From: Thermoplasmata archaeon
GTDB lineage: Archaea > Thermoplasmatota > Thermoplasmata > Lutacidiplasmatales > UBA184
NCBI GenBank assembly: GCA_022749935.1
Contig: JAKIWQ010000001.1
Location: 44,318-108,317, forward strand
Direction: 5' to 3'
Length of the DNA: 64,000 bases
The position numbers and the translations under genes are program-made. The notes under the pieces are model-generated. The model was not told the origin of the DNA and ran no database searches. It worked only from the letters and a program-made list of their open reading frames with translations. Shown here one piece after another: positions 34,821 through 43,678 of this stretch (position 1 is its first letter; every line of letters begins with the position of its first letter).

Positions 34821-36182
34821 GTGCCTTCGTACGATGCGCTGGTAGTGGGAGCCGGGTTCGCGGGCCTTTCGGCCGCGCTCGCGCTCGAGGAGGCCGGCCT
34901 CCGCACCCTCGTCCTCGAGGCCGGTCCCCGCCCGGGAGGTCGTGCGCGGACCGACTACACGCTCCGGCACGGAGGGCCGGCGGAGCTCGGCGCCCAGATG
35001 ATCCACGGCCGCGACGCCGTGACGCATCGATGGGCCCGGAAGTGGGGTCTCCACGTCCGTCGGTATCCGGTCCTGCCCCGGAGCCGGATGGTCGTCGACC
35101 GCCGCATCGGGCGGTACCCCTGGTTCGTCCTCCCGTTTCACCCGGTGATCGGATTCCGGTCGGCGATCGCCGCGCGATACACCATCCCTTCCCAGCTCGA
35201 AGCGTATGCGGGTCCGGACATGTCGCTCGAGGAGTACCTCACGACCCACCCGGCCCGCCCCGGGGCACGGCGCGTGGTCGAGCTCCTTCACGCCCACGTC
35301 TACGGAGCGGACCTTGACGCGGTCGGAGTGAAGGGGCCCGCCGAGGAGGAGAAGGCGTGTAGCGAAGACCTCGGCTACACCAACTTCCAAGTGACCGAAG
35401 GATACTCCGCCCTCGCCGATCGGGTGTCTGAATCCCTCGGGGAGCGGATTCGGTTCGGTCGAGCGGTCGTGGCGATCGACCGGACGAGCGACGGGGTCCG
35501 GGTCCGAGCTCAGACGGTCGAGTCGGGCCGAGAGGAGGAATACCGTGCCCCCGCGGTCGTGATCACCGTCCCGCTCGGGGTGTTGAAGTCGGCCTTCATC
35601 GCCTTCGACCCCCCGCTTCCCGAATCCAAGCGACGGGCGATCGGGCGGATCGCCTTCGCCGATGCGTTTGCGCTCCATCTCCGGGTCTCGGGGGGAACCT
35701 TGCGGAAGACGCTCGGCGATTTCGCGATGCTTTGGGGAGGGACCCCCTCGTCGTTCTACCGGCCGAGTGTCGGAATTCCGACACCGCCCGAAGTGGTCAC
35801 CGCCTTCACCGTGGGACGGGAGGCGCGACGCCGCGCGGCGCTCGACCTTCCCGAGATCATCGACGCGACCTGCCGCGAGTGGGAGGGGGTCGTGCCCTCG
35901 GGGATCTCCTGGGGGGACGTCGAGGACGCCCGCGTGCACCTCTGGACCCGGGACCCCTGGTTTCGAGGCGCCTACTCCTACCTTCCCCCCGGGGTCGGAT
36001 TGGCCGACCGTGCCGAGCTGGCCGCTCCCGTCGACCGGTGCCTGTTCTTCGCGGGGGAGGCCACCGACCTCCACGGGCAGTCCGCGACGGTCGCTGGTGC
36101 CATCGGTTCTGGCCAGCGGGTCGCCGGAGAAGTACGGTCCGCCTTGTCGACTCACCCGAGTCCGGGAGCCGGGAGCCGCTAA
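34821..36182 (+). CDS. Flavin-containing amine oxidase
   Basis: A 453-residue monoamine/polyamine-oxidase-family protein. The FAD-binding Rossmann motif is YDALVVGAGFAGLSAALALEEAG, followed by LVLEAGPRPGGRARTDY and a substrate-domain signature AELGAQMIHG. The C-terminal FAD motif is RCLFFAGEATDLHGQSATVAGAIGSGQRVA. It oxidises amines to imines with H2O2 release. The conserved Lys that would bind flavin-water is not obvious. I use GTG 34821, preceded by AGAGGGG, rather than the track's GTG 34776, which overlaps dppC and lacks a site. Embedded between permease and ATPase genes, it likely acts on the imported compound. Confidence 0.87.
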   Translation: MPSYDALVVGAGFAGLSAALALEEAGLRTLVLEAGPRPGGRARTDYTLRHGGPAELGAQMIHGRDAVTHRWARKWGLHVRRYPVLPRSRMVVDRRIGRYPWFVLPFHPVIGFRSAIAARYTIPSQLEAYAGPDMSLEEYLTTHPARPGARRVVELLHAHVYGADLDAVGVKGPAEEEKACSEDLGYTNFQVTEGYSALADRVSESLGERIRFGRAVVAIDRTSDGVRVRAQTVESGREEEYRAPAVVITVPLGVLKSAFIAFDPPLPESKRRAIGRIAFADAFALHLRVSGGTLRKTLGDFAMLWGGTPSSFYRPSVGIPTPPEVVTAFTVGREARRRAALDLPEIIDATCREWEGVVPSGISWGDVEDARVHLWTRDPWFRGAYSYLPPGVGLADRAELAAPVDRCLFFAGEATDLHGQSATVAGAIGSGQRVAGEVRSALSTHPSPGAGSR

Positions 36183-36217
36183 GTGGACGACGCGGCTCGG
36201 GACTCCCGCAAGGCCCC

Positions 36218-36538
36218 ATGGACGCGATCGGTGCGCTGGCGAACGTCGCCCGTCGGTCGACCGAACGGTACCACGAGTTCCTGCGAGTCCCAGCGATGTC
36301 CGTGGGCGTTTACGTGCTGCCGGCCGGCGCGACCGACGGTCAATCCCCCCACGGGGAGGACGAGATCTACTACGTGGTCCAGGGGAAGGCGCGCTTCCTC
36401 CATGGCGCCCTCGACCAGCCGGTGGCCCCCGGCGATGTCCTGTTCGTACCGGCCCACGACGAGCACCGGTTCCACTCGGTGGAGGAGGAACTCGTGGTGC
36501 TCGTCGTCTTCGCCCCCGCCGAGCAGGCGCCCGGATAG
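36218..36538 (+). CDS. Cupin-domain protein
   Basis: A 106-residue single-cupin protein. Motif 1 is GQSPHGEDEIYYVVQGKARF, with a His and Glu pattern like H-x4-E-x-x-Y-x-x-x-G. Motif 2 is PGDVLFVPAHDEHRFHS, giving the usual metal-site histidines. The ORF track shows it only as the end of a longer ORF. ATG 36218 is the natural start, 35 bp after the amine oxidase stop. It may be a small dioxygenase, isomerase or ligand sensor for the pathway. Confidence 0.82.
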   Translation: MDAIGALANVARRSTERYHEFLRVPAMSVGVYVLPAGATDGQSPHGEDEIYYVVQGKARFLHGALDQPVAPGDVLFVPAHDEHRFHSVEEELVVLVVFAPAEQAPG

Positions 36539-36712
36539 CGGGGACGCACCGGGCGGCACCGAATCGGCGGCACGGGAGGGGCTGGCCCCTCTATTTGTAC
36601 AGGGCCCCGGTGCGACGGGCGTGCGGCCCCCCGGCGCGCCCGTGTCGGGAGATACGGCGGGTCGTGCCCTCGGGCTCCGGTCCGTTTCCCCCGACCCGGA
36701 GAGGGGCCGAGC
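36539..36712. promoter_or_regulatory. Promoter and long leader of the ATPase genes
   Basis: TATTTGTA at 36592-36599 resembles the box before the gene at 3837. Transcription from about 36620 would give a roughly 90-nt leader. A strong GC hairpin (CGACGGGCG with CGCCCGTGTCG, 2-nt bulge) overlaps its expected 5' end. This suggests dppD/F can be expressed apart from the upstream genes. Confidence 0.35.
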
Positions 36713-37879
36713 ATGACCGAGCCCATCCTCGCGGTCGAACACCTCTCCGTCGACTATGTCGTCGGTTCGGGGACGTTCCACGCCCTGCGGGACGTCTCGT
36801 TCGAGATGCGTCCCGGTCGGGTGGTCGGGATCGTCGGAGAGACCGGATGCGGAAAGAGCACGCTCGCCCACGCGATCCCACGGCTACTTCCCGAGCCCCC
36901 GGCCCGAGTCCTCTCGGGACGGGTCGTGTTCCAGGGGACCGACCTCCTGGAGGTCCCTCGATGGCAGTTGCCGATGGTCCGGGGGACCGGGATCGGCATG
37001 ATCTTCCAAGAGCCGATCAACTCTCTCGATCCGGCCTACCGGGTCTTCTACCAGGTCGCCGAGGCGATCCGAGTCCGGCGGCGGCGCGACGCCGGGCTCG
37101 CGCCGCAATTCCACCCCGGCCCGCAACCGTTCGACTATTCCCGACCCGCCCGCAAGAGCACCGCGGAGGCGACGACCCATGCCTTCCTCCCGAGCGCCCC
37201 TACTTCGTTCGGCGGTGTCCCGATGGGAGGACCGGCGGGGCCGTTCACCGATGGGCGCACCCTCCGCGCCGAGGTCCTCGATTGCCTCCGTCTGGTGCGC
37301 ATCAATGACCCCGAGACGATCCTCAACCTCTACCCGCACGAACTCTCGGGAGGGATGCGGCAGCGCGTGATGATCGCGATCGCCCTGTCGGCCCGTCCGA
37401 CCCTCCTGATCGCCGATGAACCGACGAGCGCGTTGGACGTAACGATCCAGGCCCAGGTGCTGACCCTCATGAAGGAGCTGATGGACGAGGTGAAAACGTC
37501 GATCCTGTTCATCAGCCATGACCTCGGCGTGATCGCCGAGACCGCCGACGACGTCGGGGTGATGTACGCGGGTCACTTGGTCGAATTCGGCCCGGTCGCC
37601 GACGTGTTCGAACGACCGCGCCACCCGTACACGAAGGCGCTCCTTCGTTCGATCCCTACGGGCTATCAGGACGAAGGACCGCTTCCCTCGCTGGCCGGAT
37701 CGGTCCCGAACCTCTCTCGGCTGCCGGCGGGGTGCACGTTCGCTCCCCGGTGCGTCCTCGCTCGACCCGTCTGTCGACAAGACCCCGGGCCGCCCCTCGC
37801 CGCCGGGTCGGGCCCCGGGGCCGACGCGACCCATCGTTCCGCCTGTCACTTCGCGGAGGAGGTCGACTCTCTCCCGTGA
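36713..37879 (+). CDS. Peptide-type ABC transporter ATPase (DppD/OppD-like)
   Basis: A 388-residue ATPase with Walker [10 protein letters not shown] near residue 44, Q-loop [12 protein letters not shown], signature LSGGMRQRV near 214, Walker [13 protein letters not shown] and H-loop ISHD. The oligopeptide-type C-terminal module includes [10 protein letters not shown] and the Cys-rich [20 protein letters not shown]...CHF, which can bind an Fe-S cluster in this family. An insertion of about 60 residues ([19 protein letters not shown]...[11 protein letters not shown]) sits between the Q-loop and the signature. The stop overlaps the next gene (GTGA). Confidence 0.92.
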   Translation: MTEPILAVEHLSVDYVVGSGTFHALRDVSFEMRPGRVVGIVGETGCGKSTLAHAIPRLLPEPPARVLSGRVVFQGTDLLEVPRWQLPMVRGTGIGMIFQEPINSLDPAYRVFYQVAEAIRVRRRRDAGLAPQFHPGPQPFDYSRPARKSTAEATTHAFLPSAPTSFGGVPMGGPAGPFTDGRTLRAEVLDCLRLVRINDPETILNLYPHELSGGMRQRVMIAIALSARPTLLIADEPTSALDVTIQAQVLTLMKELMDEVKTSILFISHDLGVIAETADDVGVMYAGHLVEFGPVADVFERPRHPYTKALLRSIPTGYQDEGPLPSLAGSVPNLSRLPAGCTFAPRCVLARPVCRQDPGPPLAAGSGPGADATHRSACHFAEEVDSLP

Positions 37880-38940
37880 CAGCGTCGCCCCCCTTGTTGG
37901 AGGTTCGCGACCTCGTGAAGCACTTCCCGCTGAATCGCGGGTTCGCGGAGTACCTTCGCGGAGAACCGATCCGGGCCGTCCACGCCGTCGACGGCGTCTC
38001 CCTCACCGTGGGACGCGGTGAGACCCTCGGTCTCATCGGAGAATCCGGTTCGGGCAAGACGACCCTCGGCTGGGTGATCGCGAAATTGCACGAGCCGAGT
38101 TCGGGGCAGATCCTGTTCGACGGGATCGACGTGACGGTCGCCCAGGGGGCCCGGCTCAAGGCCTGGCGCCGTCGGGTCCAGATCGTCTTCCAGGATCCGG
38201 TGGGCTCGCTCGACCCCCGCCTTCGGGCGTGGCAGGTGGTGGGGGAAGCCCTCCAGGGGCAGCGAAGGATCTCCCGGGCCGAGATCCGCCGGCGGGTGTT
38301 CGAGATGCTCCCGACCGTCGGACTCCCTCCGGATTGCCTCGACCAGTACCCCCACGAATTTTCGGGCGGTGGGCGCCAGCGTCTCTCGCTCGCCCGCGCC
38401 CTGATCCTTCAACCGGAGCTGATCGTGCTGGACGAGCCGACCAGTGCGCTGGACGTGGCGGTCCAGGCCCAGATCCTGAACCGTCTCGTGAGCCTGCAGC
38501 GGGAGCGGGGGTACTCCTACATCCTCATCACGCACAACGTCGCCGCCGTCCGGTACGCCTCCCATCGGGTGGCGGTGATGTACCTCGGCGAGATCGTCGA
38601 GGTGGGCCCGGTCCGTGCGGTCCTCGAGAAACCGGTCCACCCCTACACGAAGGCGTTGATCGCCGCGTTGCCGGTCCCGGACGCGCGACGTCGCCGGACC
38701 CGGTACCGGATCAGTGGAGAGATCCCGACCCTCGTCCGGCCGCCGCCGGGGTGCCGGTTCGCGTCCCGTTGTCCCTTCGTCATCGATCGGTGCCGAGTGG
38801 AGTCGCCGAAGCTGCGGGAGATCCCCGCCCATCCGGGTCAGCGGGTCGCCTGTCACCGCGCGGAAGAGGTAGCGGACATCTCGCCGCTCACGATGGTGGT
38901 GCCGCCCCCGGTGTCGAGCGCGACCCCGGCCCCGGCGTAA
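37876..38940 (+). CDS. Peptide-type ABC transporter ATPase (DppF/OppF-like)
   Basis: A 354-residue second ATPase. The N-terminal ACDE region is [40 protein letters not shown]. Walker A is GESGSGKTT, the Q-loop is [13 protein letters not shown], the signature is the variant [15 protein letters not shown] (GGG for GGQ), Walker B is [12 protein letters not shown], and the C-terminal cysteine motif is [18 protein letters not shown] 37876 overlaps the dppD stop and removes the out-of-context upstream part of the track ORF. It completes the ABC importer. Confidence 0.92.
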   Translation: MTASPPLLEVRDLVKHFPLNRGFAEYLRGEPIRAVHAVDGVSLTVGRGETLGLIGESGSGKTTLGWVIAKLHEPSSGQILFDGIDVTVAQGARLKAWRRRVQIVFQDPVGSLDPRLRAWQVVGEALQGQRRISRAEIRRRVFEMLPTVGLPPDCLDQYPHEFSGGGRQRLSLARALILQPELIVLDEPTSALDVAVQAQILNRLVSLQRERGYSYILITHNVAAVRYASHRVAVMYLGEIVEVGPVRAVLEKPVHPYTKALIAALPVPDARRRRTRYRISGEIPTLVRPPPGCRFASRCPFVIDRCRVESPKLREIPAHPGQRVACHRAEEVADISPLTMVVPPPVSSATPAPA

Positions 38941-38949
38941 CCCGTGCCC

Positions 38950-39834
38950 TTACGCGTCCGCGCCCGTGCGCGGAACGGGAGTGGAGGCGAGGAAGGTGGA
39001 GAACCGGGTCATGTGCAGGCCCCACCGCTTCTCGAGGGACTCGATCGACCGTTCGATCTCTCGGCGTTCCGCCTCGGGGTCGCTGACGGCGGGGAACACG
39101 CCGAACCGCTCCGTGGACTCCGGGTCGACCTCCGGCTCGAACCGGACGGACCGGCCGATCCACGACCCGAGCATTCGGGCCATCTCCTGGAGGGTCTGGG
39201 AGTCCCCGGTCAGGTCGATGGTCGCTCCGAACGACCTCGGCCCTTGCTCGAACGCGGCGGCGGCGGCCTCTCCGATGTCGCCGACCGCGACGAGCTCCAT
39301 CCGGGTTTCCGGGGGCGCAGGAAACGACAAGACCCCGGCGCGGAGCGACTCGAGCCCCCACGCCGACGTGAAGTTGTCCATGAAGGTCGCAGGGCGAAGG
39401 AGGGTGGCCGGGAGGGCGAGTTCGACCAACAGCCGTTCGTTGGCCGCCTTGGACTCGAAGAGGGACGCCCCCGAATCGCCCGTCGCCGCGGTCGCCGAGC
39501 TGAGGATGACGTGCGGCGTACCCGCCGTCTTCGCAGCACGGAGCGCGGTGCGACCCTGTCGCTTCTCGCTCTCGAAGTCCGGCGCGTCGTACCCCTTGTC
39601 GTACGGCGTCGTGAGGACGAAGAACCCCTCGGCTCCCTTGAGCGCCTCGGGGAGACCCTTGCCGGTACGCAGGTCCCCCTCCACCACGTCGGCGCCGAGG
39701 GTTCGGAGATTCGAGGCCTTCGCGGCGTCGCGGGTGAGCGCCCGCACCGCGTGGCCGCGCTTCAACAGGCTGCGGGCCACGGCCCCGCCCTGCTTTCCGG
39801 TGGCTCCCGACACGAGGAAGACCCGCCGCGCCAT
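38950..39834 (-). CDS. NmrA-like NAD(P)-binding protein
   Basis: A 294-residue atypical short-chain dehydrogenase-like protein of the NmrA/HSCARG type. It has MARRVFLVSGATGKQGGAVARSLLKRGHAVRALTRD at the N-terminus, GADVVEGDL, FFVLTTPYDKG and LPATLLRPATFMDNF. These proteins usually sense NADP/NADPH or reduce quinone-type substrates. I use the ATG at 39834 because the Rossmann strand starts immediately. The longer track start adds 31 Pro/Gly-rich residues. Its 3' end lies 10 bp from the convergent dppF stop. Confidence 0.85.
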   Translation of the reverse strand: MARRVFLVSGATGKQGGAVARSLLKRGHAVRALTRDAAKASNLRTLGADVVEGDLRTGKGLPEALKGAEGFFVLTTPYDKGYDAPDFESEKRQGRTALRAAKTAGTPHVILSSATAATGDSGASLFESKAANERLLVELALPATLLRPATFMDNFTSAWGLESLRAGVLSFPAPPETRMELVAVGDIGEAAAAAFEQGPRSFGATIDLTGDSQTLQEMARMLGSWIGRSVRFEPEVDPESTERFGVFPAVSDPEAERREIERSIESLEKRWGLHMTRFSTFLASTPVPRTGADA

Positions 39835-39956
39835 CGACCCACGTCGAGCGCCCGACATACCCCAAGGATAGGAGGTCTTCGGGCCCCGGAGACCCCCTGG
39901 GGGCGGGGTCGAGGGACCCCAACGCATAGATAAGCCGGAAATCTTCCCGACGAGTG

Positions 39957-40616
39957 ATGAAGGCCCTCCAGGAGATCGACGCCGCGATCGAACGACGCCA
40001 CCTGCTGAAGCACCCCTTCTACACGGCCTGGTCGGCGGGGGAGCTCCCGATGGACACTCTTCGCCAGTACGCCGGTCAGTACTACCATTTCGAGGCGAAC
40101 TTCCCCCGCTACGTCGCCGGGGCGTACGCCCGTTTGACCCGGCCCGAGGACCGACGGGTCCTCCTCGAGAATCTCATGGACGAGGAGGGTCGGCCCCCCA
40201 CGCACCCCGAACTCTGGGTGGACTTCGCCCGAGGGGTCGGAGCGCGGTGGAGTGCCCGGCGGCCCCCGCCTCCCCGACCCGCGGCCCTCGGACTCTGCCG
40301 GACCTACGAGGCGCTCACCTTGGGGAAGGGGTCGCCCGCTCAGGCCCTTGGCGCGCTCTACGCGTACGAGCGCCAGTTCGCGGCCGTCGCCGCCGAAAAG
40401 TCGCGGGGACTCCGTGCGCACTACGGCATCCGCTCACGGGCCACCCATGAGTTCTTCCGAGTTCATTCCGAAGCCGACGTCGCCCACTCGGCGGCGGAAC
40501 GGCAGATTCTCGATCGGGAACTCCGGGCCGAAGCCCCGGGCGACGGGGGTGCGACCGAGTCGGTCGAGAAGACCCTCGGTGCGTGGTGGGCCTTCCTCGA
40601 TTCGTTCGGGATCTAG
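39957..40616 (+). CDS. CADD/TENA/PqqC-like heme-oxygenase-fold diiron protein
   Basis: A 219-residue all-helical protein. The motifs are HPFYTAWSAGELPMDTLRQYAGQYYHFEANFPRYV, NLMDEEGRPPTHPELW, ALGALYAYERQFA and THEFFRVHSEADVAHSAAE. These supply the Glu, His, Glu and H-x-x-x-D-x-x-H ligands expected for a heme-oxygenase-like diiron (HDO) site. This pattern matches the chlamydial CADD branch, whose member makes p-aminobenzoate from its own tyrosine, and also PqqC/TENA relatives. Tyrosines near both ligand helices are present. ATG 39957 is about 26 bp after ATAGATAAG, so leaderless. No pqq or thiamine genes are near. Confidence 0.82.
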   Translation: MKALQEIDAAIERRHLLKHPFYTAWSAGELPMDTLRQYAGQYYHFEANFPRYVAGAYARLTRPEDRRVLLENLMDEEGRPPTHPELWVDFARGVGARWSARRPPPPRPAALGLCRTYEALTLGKGSPAQALGALYAYERQFAAVAAEKSRGLRAHYGIRSRATHEFFRVHSEADVAHSAAERQILDRELRAEAPGDGGATESVEKTLGAWWAFLDSFGI

Positions 40617-40633
40617 CGTCCCGCGCTTCGAGC

Positions 40634-42196
40634 TCACGCCGACGACGGCGGCCGTAGCGCCGCGAGGAGCCGGGCTCCGTCGGGAGTGCCCCACCCGGTG
40701 CACGGGTCCCATCCCGGGCCGGCCGAGTACGCCCCGTTCGTCCCGACCGTCACATCGTGAAATCCGCTCTCGACCGCCGGCTGGTAGAGCTTCGGGTTCA
40801 CGAATCCGACCGCGCTACCGAGCGACTGGTTGAGCCGGGCCAGTAAACCGGCCCAGAGCGGTGCGACCGCGCTCGTCCCACCGTACGTGGCGGCCACGCC
40901 GTCGACGCGGACCGAGTAGCCCGTCGCGGGGTCCGCGTTCCCCGCCACATCCGGCACCCCCCGTCCCGCAAACCCATTCGGAGCGGTCGGCACGGGCGGC
41001 GAAGCCTGGTACGAAGGGCGGGCGAACGCCTCGCTCACCCCACCCCCCGTGGCGCCCCCGCCGGTCCCCCGGTCGTCCCACACCACTTCCGATGTGATCG
41101 CCCCGCCCTCGAGGACGAGGGTCGTTCCGCCGCATCCGAGGGCGAACGGACTGGACGCCGGAAAGTCGACCACGGGGTGCGGGCCGCCGGTCCCGTCGTC
41201 CGCGCCGCCGTCCCCGGCGGCCACGAGGACCGTGACGCCTATGGTCGCGGCATCCTCGAACGCCGTGTTGAGCGCGGCCCGTGCCTGAACGGTCCAACTA
41301 CTCTCCGGCCCACCCCAGCTAATCGACAAGAGCGACGGGCGGTGGGTCGTGTCGTGCACGGCGGCCGCCACGCCGTCCAAGAATCCCGCGTCCGTGTTCG
41401 GAGCGAAGTAGACCACGAACGAGGCACCGGGGGCGACCGAGCCGGCGACCTCGAGGTCGAGCTGCACTTCCCCGTCGGGGCCGGAGGGGTCCCCCGTCGG
41501 TGCGTTCTTGGCGCCGTCCACGGAGACGTCGGTCACCGACGGGGACGCCAGCCCCTGGCTCTGGAAGTAGCTCTGGAGGTCCGAGGGGGAGAAACCCCCG
41601 CCCAGTTCGAGGATCGCGATCGTCTGACCGGCGCCGTCCGTGCCCGTCGGAAAGTCGTACGCCTCCGCGACTTGCGTGGGCGTGTAGACGTGGTCCCCGG
41701 CCGCGGGCGTCGCCCGGCGGCGAAAGTGCGTCCGGGCCTGCGGTCGGTCGTCCAGACCGAACACACCCTGGACGATGCCCTCGAGCTCGGTCGGGATCTG
41801 GACCGGCCCGGTCCGACCCCGATAGGCCCCTCCCTCGAAGGCCCAACGTTCCAGGGAGACCCCGAAGGTTCGTTCGAATGACTCGACCGTCCCGGCGAGT
41901 CGAACGAGTCGGGGGCCGATCGACTCGGATCTGACCTCGAGGCCGTTCGCCTGCGCGAATTCCCGGACCCGAGCCAGGTCGTCCGGGAGGGCTCCGTGCC
42001 GTTGAGCGAACTCTTCTCGGCTGAGGTAGAGGCGCCCGGTGTCGGCGGCCGGTCCGGGCTCTAACGGGTCCGGGTACGGAGGGGTGTCGGTCCGGCGCCG
42101 GAGCAGGAGGGTTACGGTGAGTCGGCCCTCCGCCCGCACTTGGCCGACCGAACGGGCTCCCGTCATCGGGGAGCGTTCGCTCCCTGGAAGATCCAT
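40634..42196 (-). CDS. S53 sedolisin/kumamolisin-type acid serine peptidase
   Basis: A 520-residue acid endopeptidase. The pro-kumamolisin activation domain spans residues 20-165 (YLSREEFAQRHGALPDDL, GPVQIPTEL). The catalytic Glu/Asp pair is in DGEVQLDLEVAG (about 241/245) and the Ser in YGGTSAVAPLWAG (about 442). An oxyanion Asp is in the central part, and the calcium site is GYS-like ...HDVTVGTNGAYSAGPGWDPCTGWGTPDG at the C-terminus. It works outside the cell at low pH, yet no signal peptide is evident from the ATG at 42196, so export may be non-classical or the start further upstream. It probably supplies peptides for the neighbouring importer. Confidence 0.93.
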   Translation of the reverse strand: MDLPGSERSPMTGARSVGQVRAEGRLTVTLLLRRRTDTPPYPDPLEPGPAADTGRLYLSREEFAQRHGALPDDLARVREFAQANGLEVRSESIGPRLVRLAGTVESFERTFGVSLERWAFEGGAYRGRTGPVQIPTELEGIVQGVFGLDDRPQARTHFRRRATPAAGDHVYTPTQVAEAYDFPTGTDGAGQTIAILELGGGFSPSDLQSYFQSQGLASPSVTDVSVDGAKNAPTGDPSGPDGEVQLDLEVAGSVAPGASFVVYFAPNTDAGFLDGVAAAVHDTTHRPSLLSISWGGPESSWTVQARAALNTAFEDAATIGVTVLVAAGDGGADDGTGGPHPVVDFPASSPFALGCGGTTLVLEGGAITSEVVWDDRGTGGGATGGGVSEAFARPSYQASPPVPTAPNGFAGRGVPDVAGNADPATGYSVRVDGVAATYGGTSAVAPLWAGLLARLNQSLGSAVGFVNPKLYQPAVESGFHDVTVGTNGAYSAGPGWDPCTGWGTPDGARLLAALRPPSSA

Positions 42197-42223
42197 GGTG
42201 CGGGCAGGGGCCTCGGAGCGTTT

Positions 42224-43498
42224 CTAGGTGGCGGTGTCGTTCGTACTGGTCGACAGGACCCCACCCTGGACCCGGGAGATCAGATGGATCGTCACGAGGG
42301 AGAGGGCGAACACCGTCGCAAACACGACCACGATCCCGAGGACCTCCACACCGAGCTGGTGCACCGCCGCCATCCCTCCGCCGAAGAGCAGGCCATTCGC
42401 GAGCGGAGAGGAGAGGGAGCCCGCGGCAAACGTACTCTGGGCGAAGAACGCGATCATGAGAACGCCGAAGAGGCCACCCACGAGGTGGCCGGGGAGCAGG
42501 CCGACCGGGTCGGCGAACCAGCTGCGCTTGCTGAAGTAGATCTCCGCGCCGAGGAACAGCGGGCCTCCGAAGAGCCCCAGCACGAGCGCGCTCCCCGGGC
42601 TGACGAATCCCGCGAGGGGAGTGATGATGATGAGGCCCATCAGGATGCCGTTCACGGCCGTCAAGAGCGGCGAACCCGGGATTTTGAAAAGATAGGAACA
42701 CCCGAGCAGGCTGAGGCACGAGGCGGCGGCGGCCAGGAAGGTCGTGAGGACCACGACCACGGCCTCGTCGTTGAACTGCAGCACACTCCCCGGATTGAAC
42801 CCGAACCACCCCACCCAGAGGAGAAGGATGGCGAGCGTCAGCCATCCCGGACTGATCCGGATCGGTGTCTGGGGGCTCGAGACATCGCCCCGCTTCTTCT
42901 CCTCGTGCCAGATCTGGACGAGGACGGCGAGGCCGGCCGCGCCGGCGGCGCCGTGGACGACGAGACCGCCCGCGAAGTCGACCATCCCGAGCTGGGCCAG
43001 CCATCCCGAGGGGTTCCAGATCCACGCGGCCGGAAGATTCCATATCAGGACGAAGTACACGACCGAGAACCCGGCGATCGCGGAGAACTTGAGCTTCCGC
43101 AGGAACACGACCCCGACGAGCGCGAGGGTGACGGCCGCGAAGGCGGTCTCGAAGAGGAAGTAGGTCCCGGTCGTGAGCCCGGTACTCGTCTGGGACCACC
43201 AGGTGTCGACGATCGGGTTGGCGGAGGAGCTGGAGAACCCGCCGAGGAACAGCCCCGGTTGGTAGAACGGGTCCCCGATCACGCCGCCCCAGGTCGGTGC
43301 GAACGCCGTGTTGTAGCCGATGGCGCCCATGACCACGACCGCGAGACCGGTCATGAGGACCGTCTTGAGGAGACTGAACGACAGGGATTCCCCGAGTTCG
43401 CCGACCTCGAGGAGCCCCACGGCGATGGTCATCGTGAAGACGAGGAGCGCGGCGAGGAGGACCCAGAGGTTGTTGACGAGCGGGTCGGGGATGATCAC
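42224..43498 (-). CDS. amt: Ammonium transporter
   Basis: A 424-residue Amt/Mep/Rh channel with about eleven helices. The twin-histidine pore residues are in DFAGGLVVHGAAG (about 180) and LLPGHLVGG (about 336). Other landmarks are WNPSGWLAQLG and LLWVGWFGFNPGS. It conducts ammonium or ammonia across the membrane. No glnK/PII gene is adjacent, although amt-glnK pairing is usual. The start is GTG 43498. It is in the same direction as, and 27 bp upstream of, the S53 peptidase gene, so the two may be cotranscribed. Confidence 0.95.
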   Translation of the reverse strand: MIIPDPLVNNLWVLLAALLVFTMTIAVGLLEVGELGESLSFSLLKTVLMTGLAVVVMGAIGYNTAFAPTWGGVIGDPFYQPGLFLGGFSSSSANPIVDTWWSQTSTGLTTGTYFLFETAFAAVTLALVGVVFLRKLKFSAIAGFSVVYFVLIWNLPAAWIWNPSGWLAQLGMVDFAGGLVVHGAAGAAGLAVLVQIWHEEKKRGDVSSPQTPIRISPGWLTLAILLLWVGWFGFNPGSVLQFNDEAVVVVLTTFLAAAASCLSLLGCSYLFKIPGSPLLTAVNGILMGLIIITPLAGFVSPGSALVLGLFGGPLFLGAEIYFSKRSWFADPVGLLPGHLVGGLFGVLMIAFFAQSTFAAGSLSSPLANGLLFGGGMAAVHQLGVEVLGIVVVFATVFALSLVTIHLISRVQGGVLSTSTNDTAT

Positions 43499-43678
43499 GG
43501 GGAGTGGGTCCTCTCCGGTCGGTAGACGGCGGGTTCGGCTCCTCGAAGCACCGCCGAGAACTGGGCCCGGAGGGGGTACTTAGTCGTTGACTTCGAACCG
43601 AAGGGAAGACGGCGAGAACACGGCGCTCGGGCGGGTGCGCGGAGAACGCATATCGTCCGAGATCGCTTGGGGTTCCCC

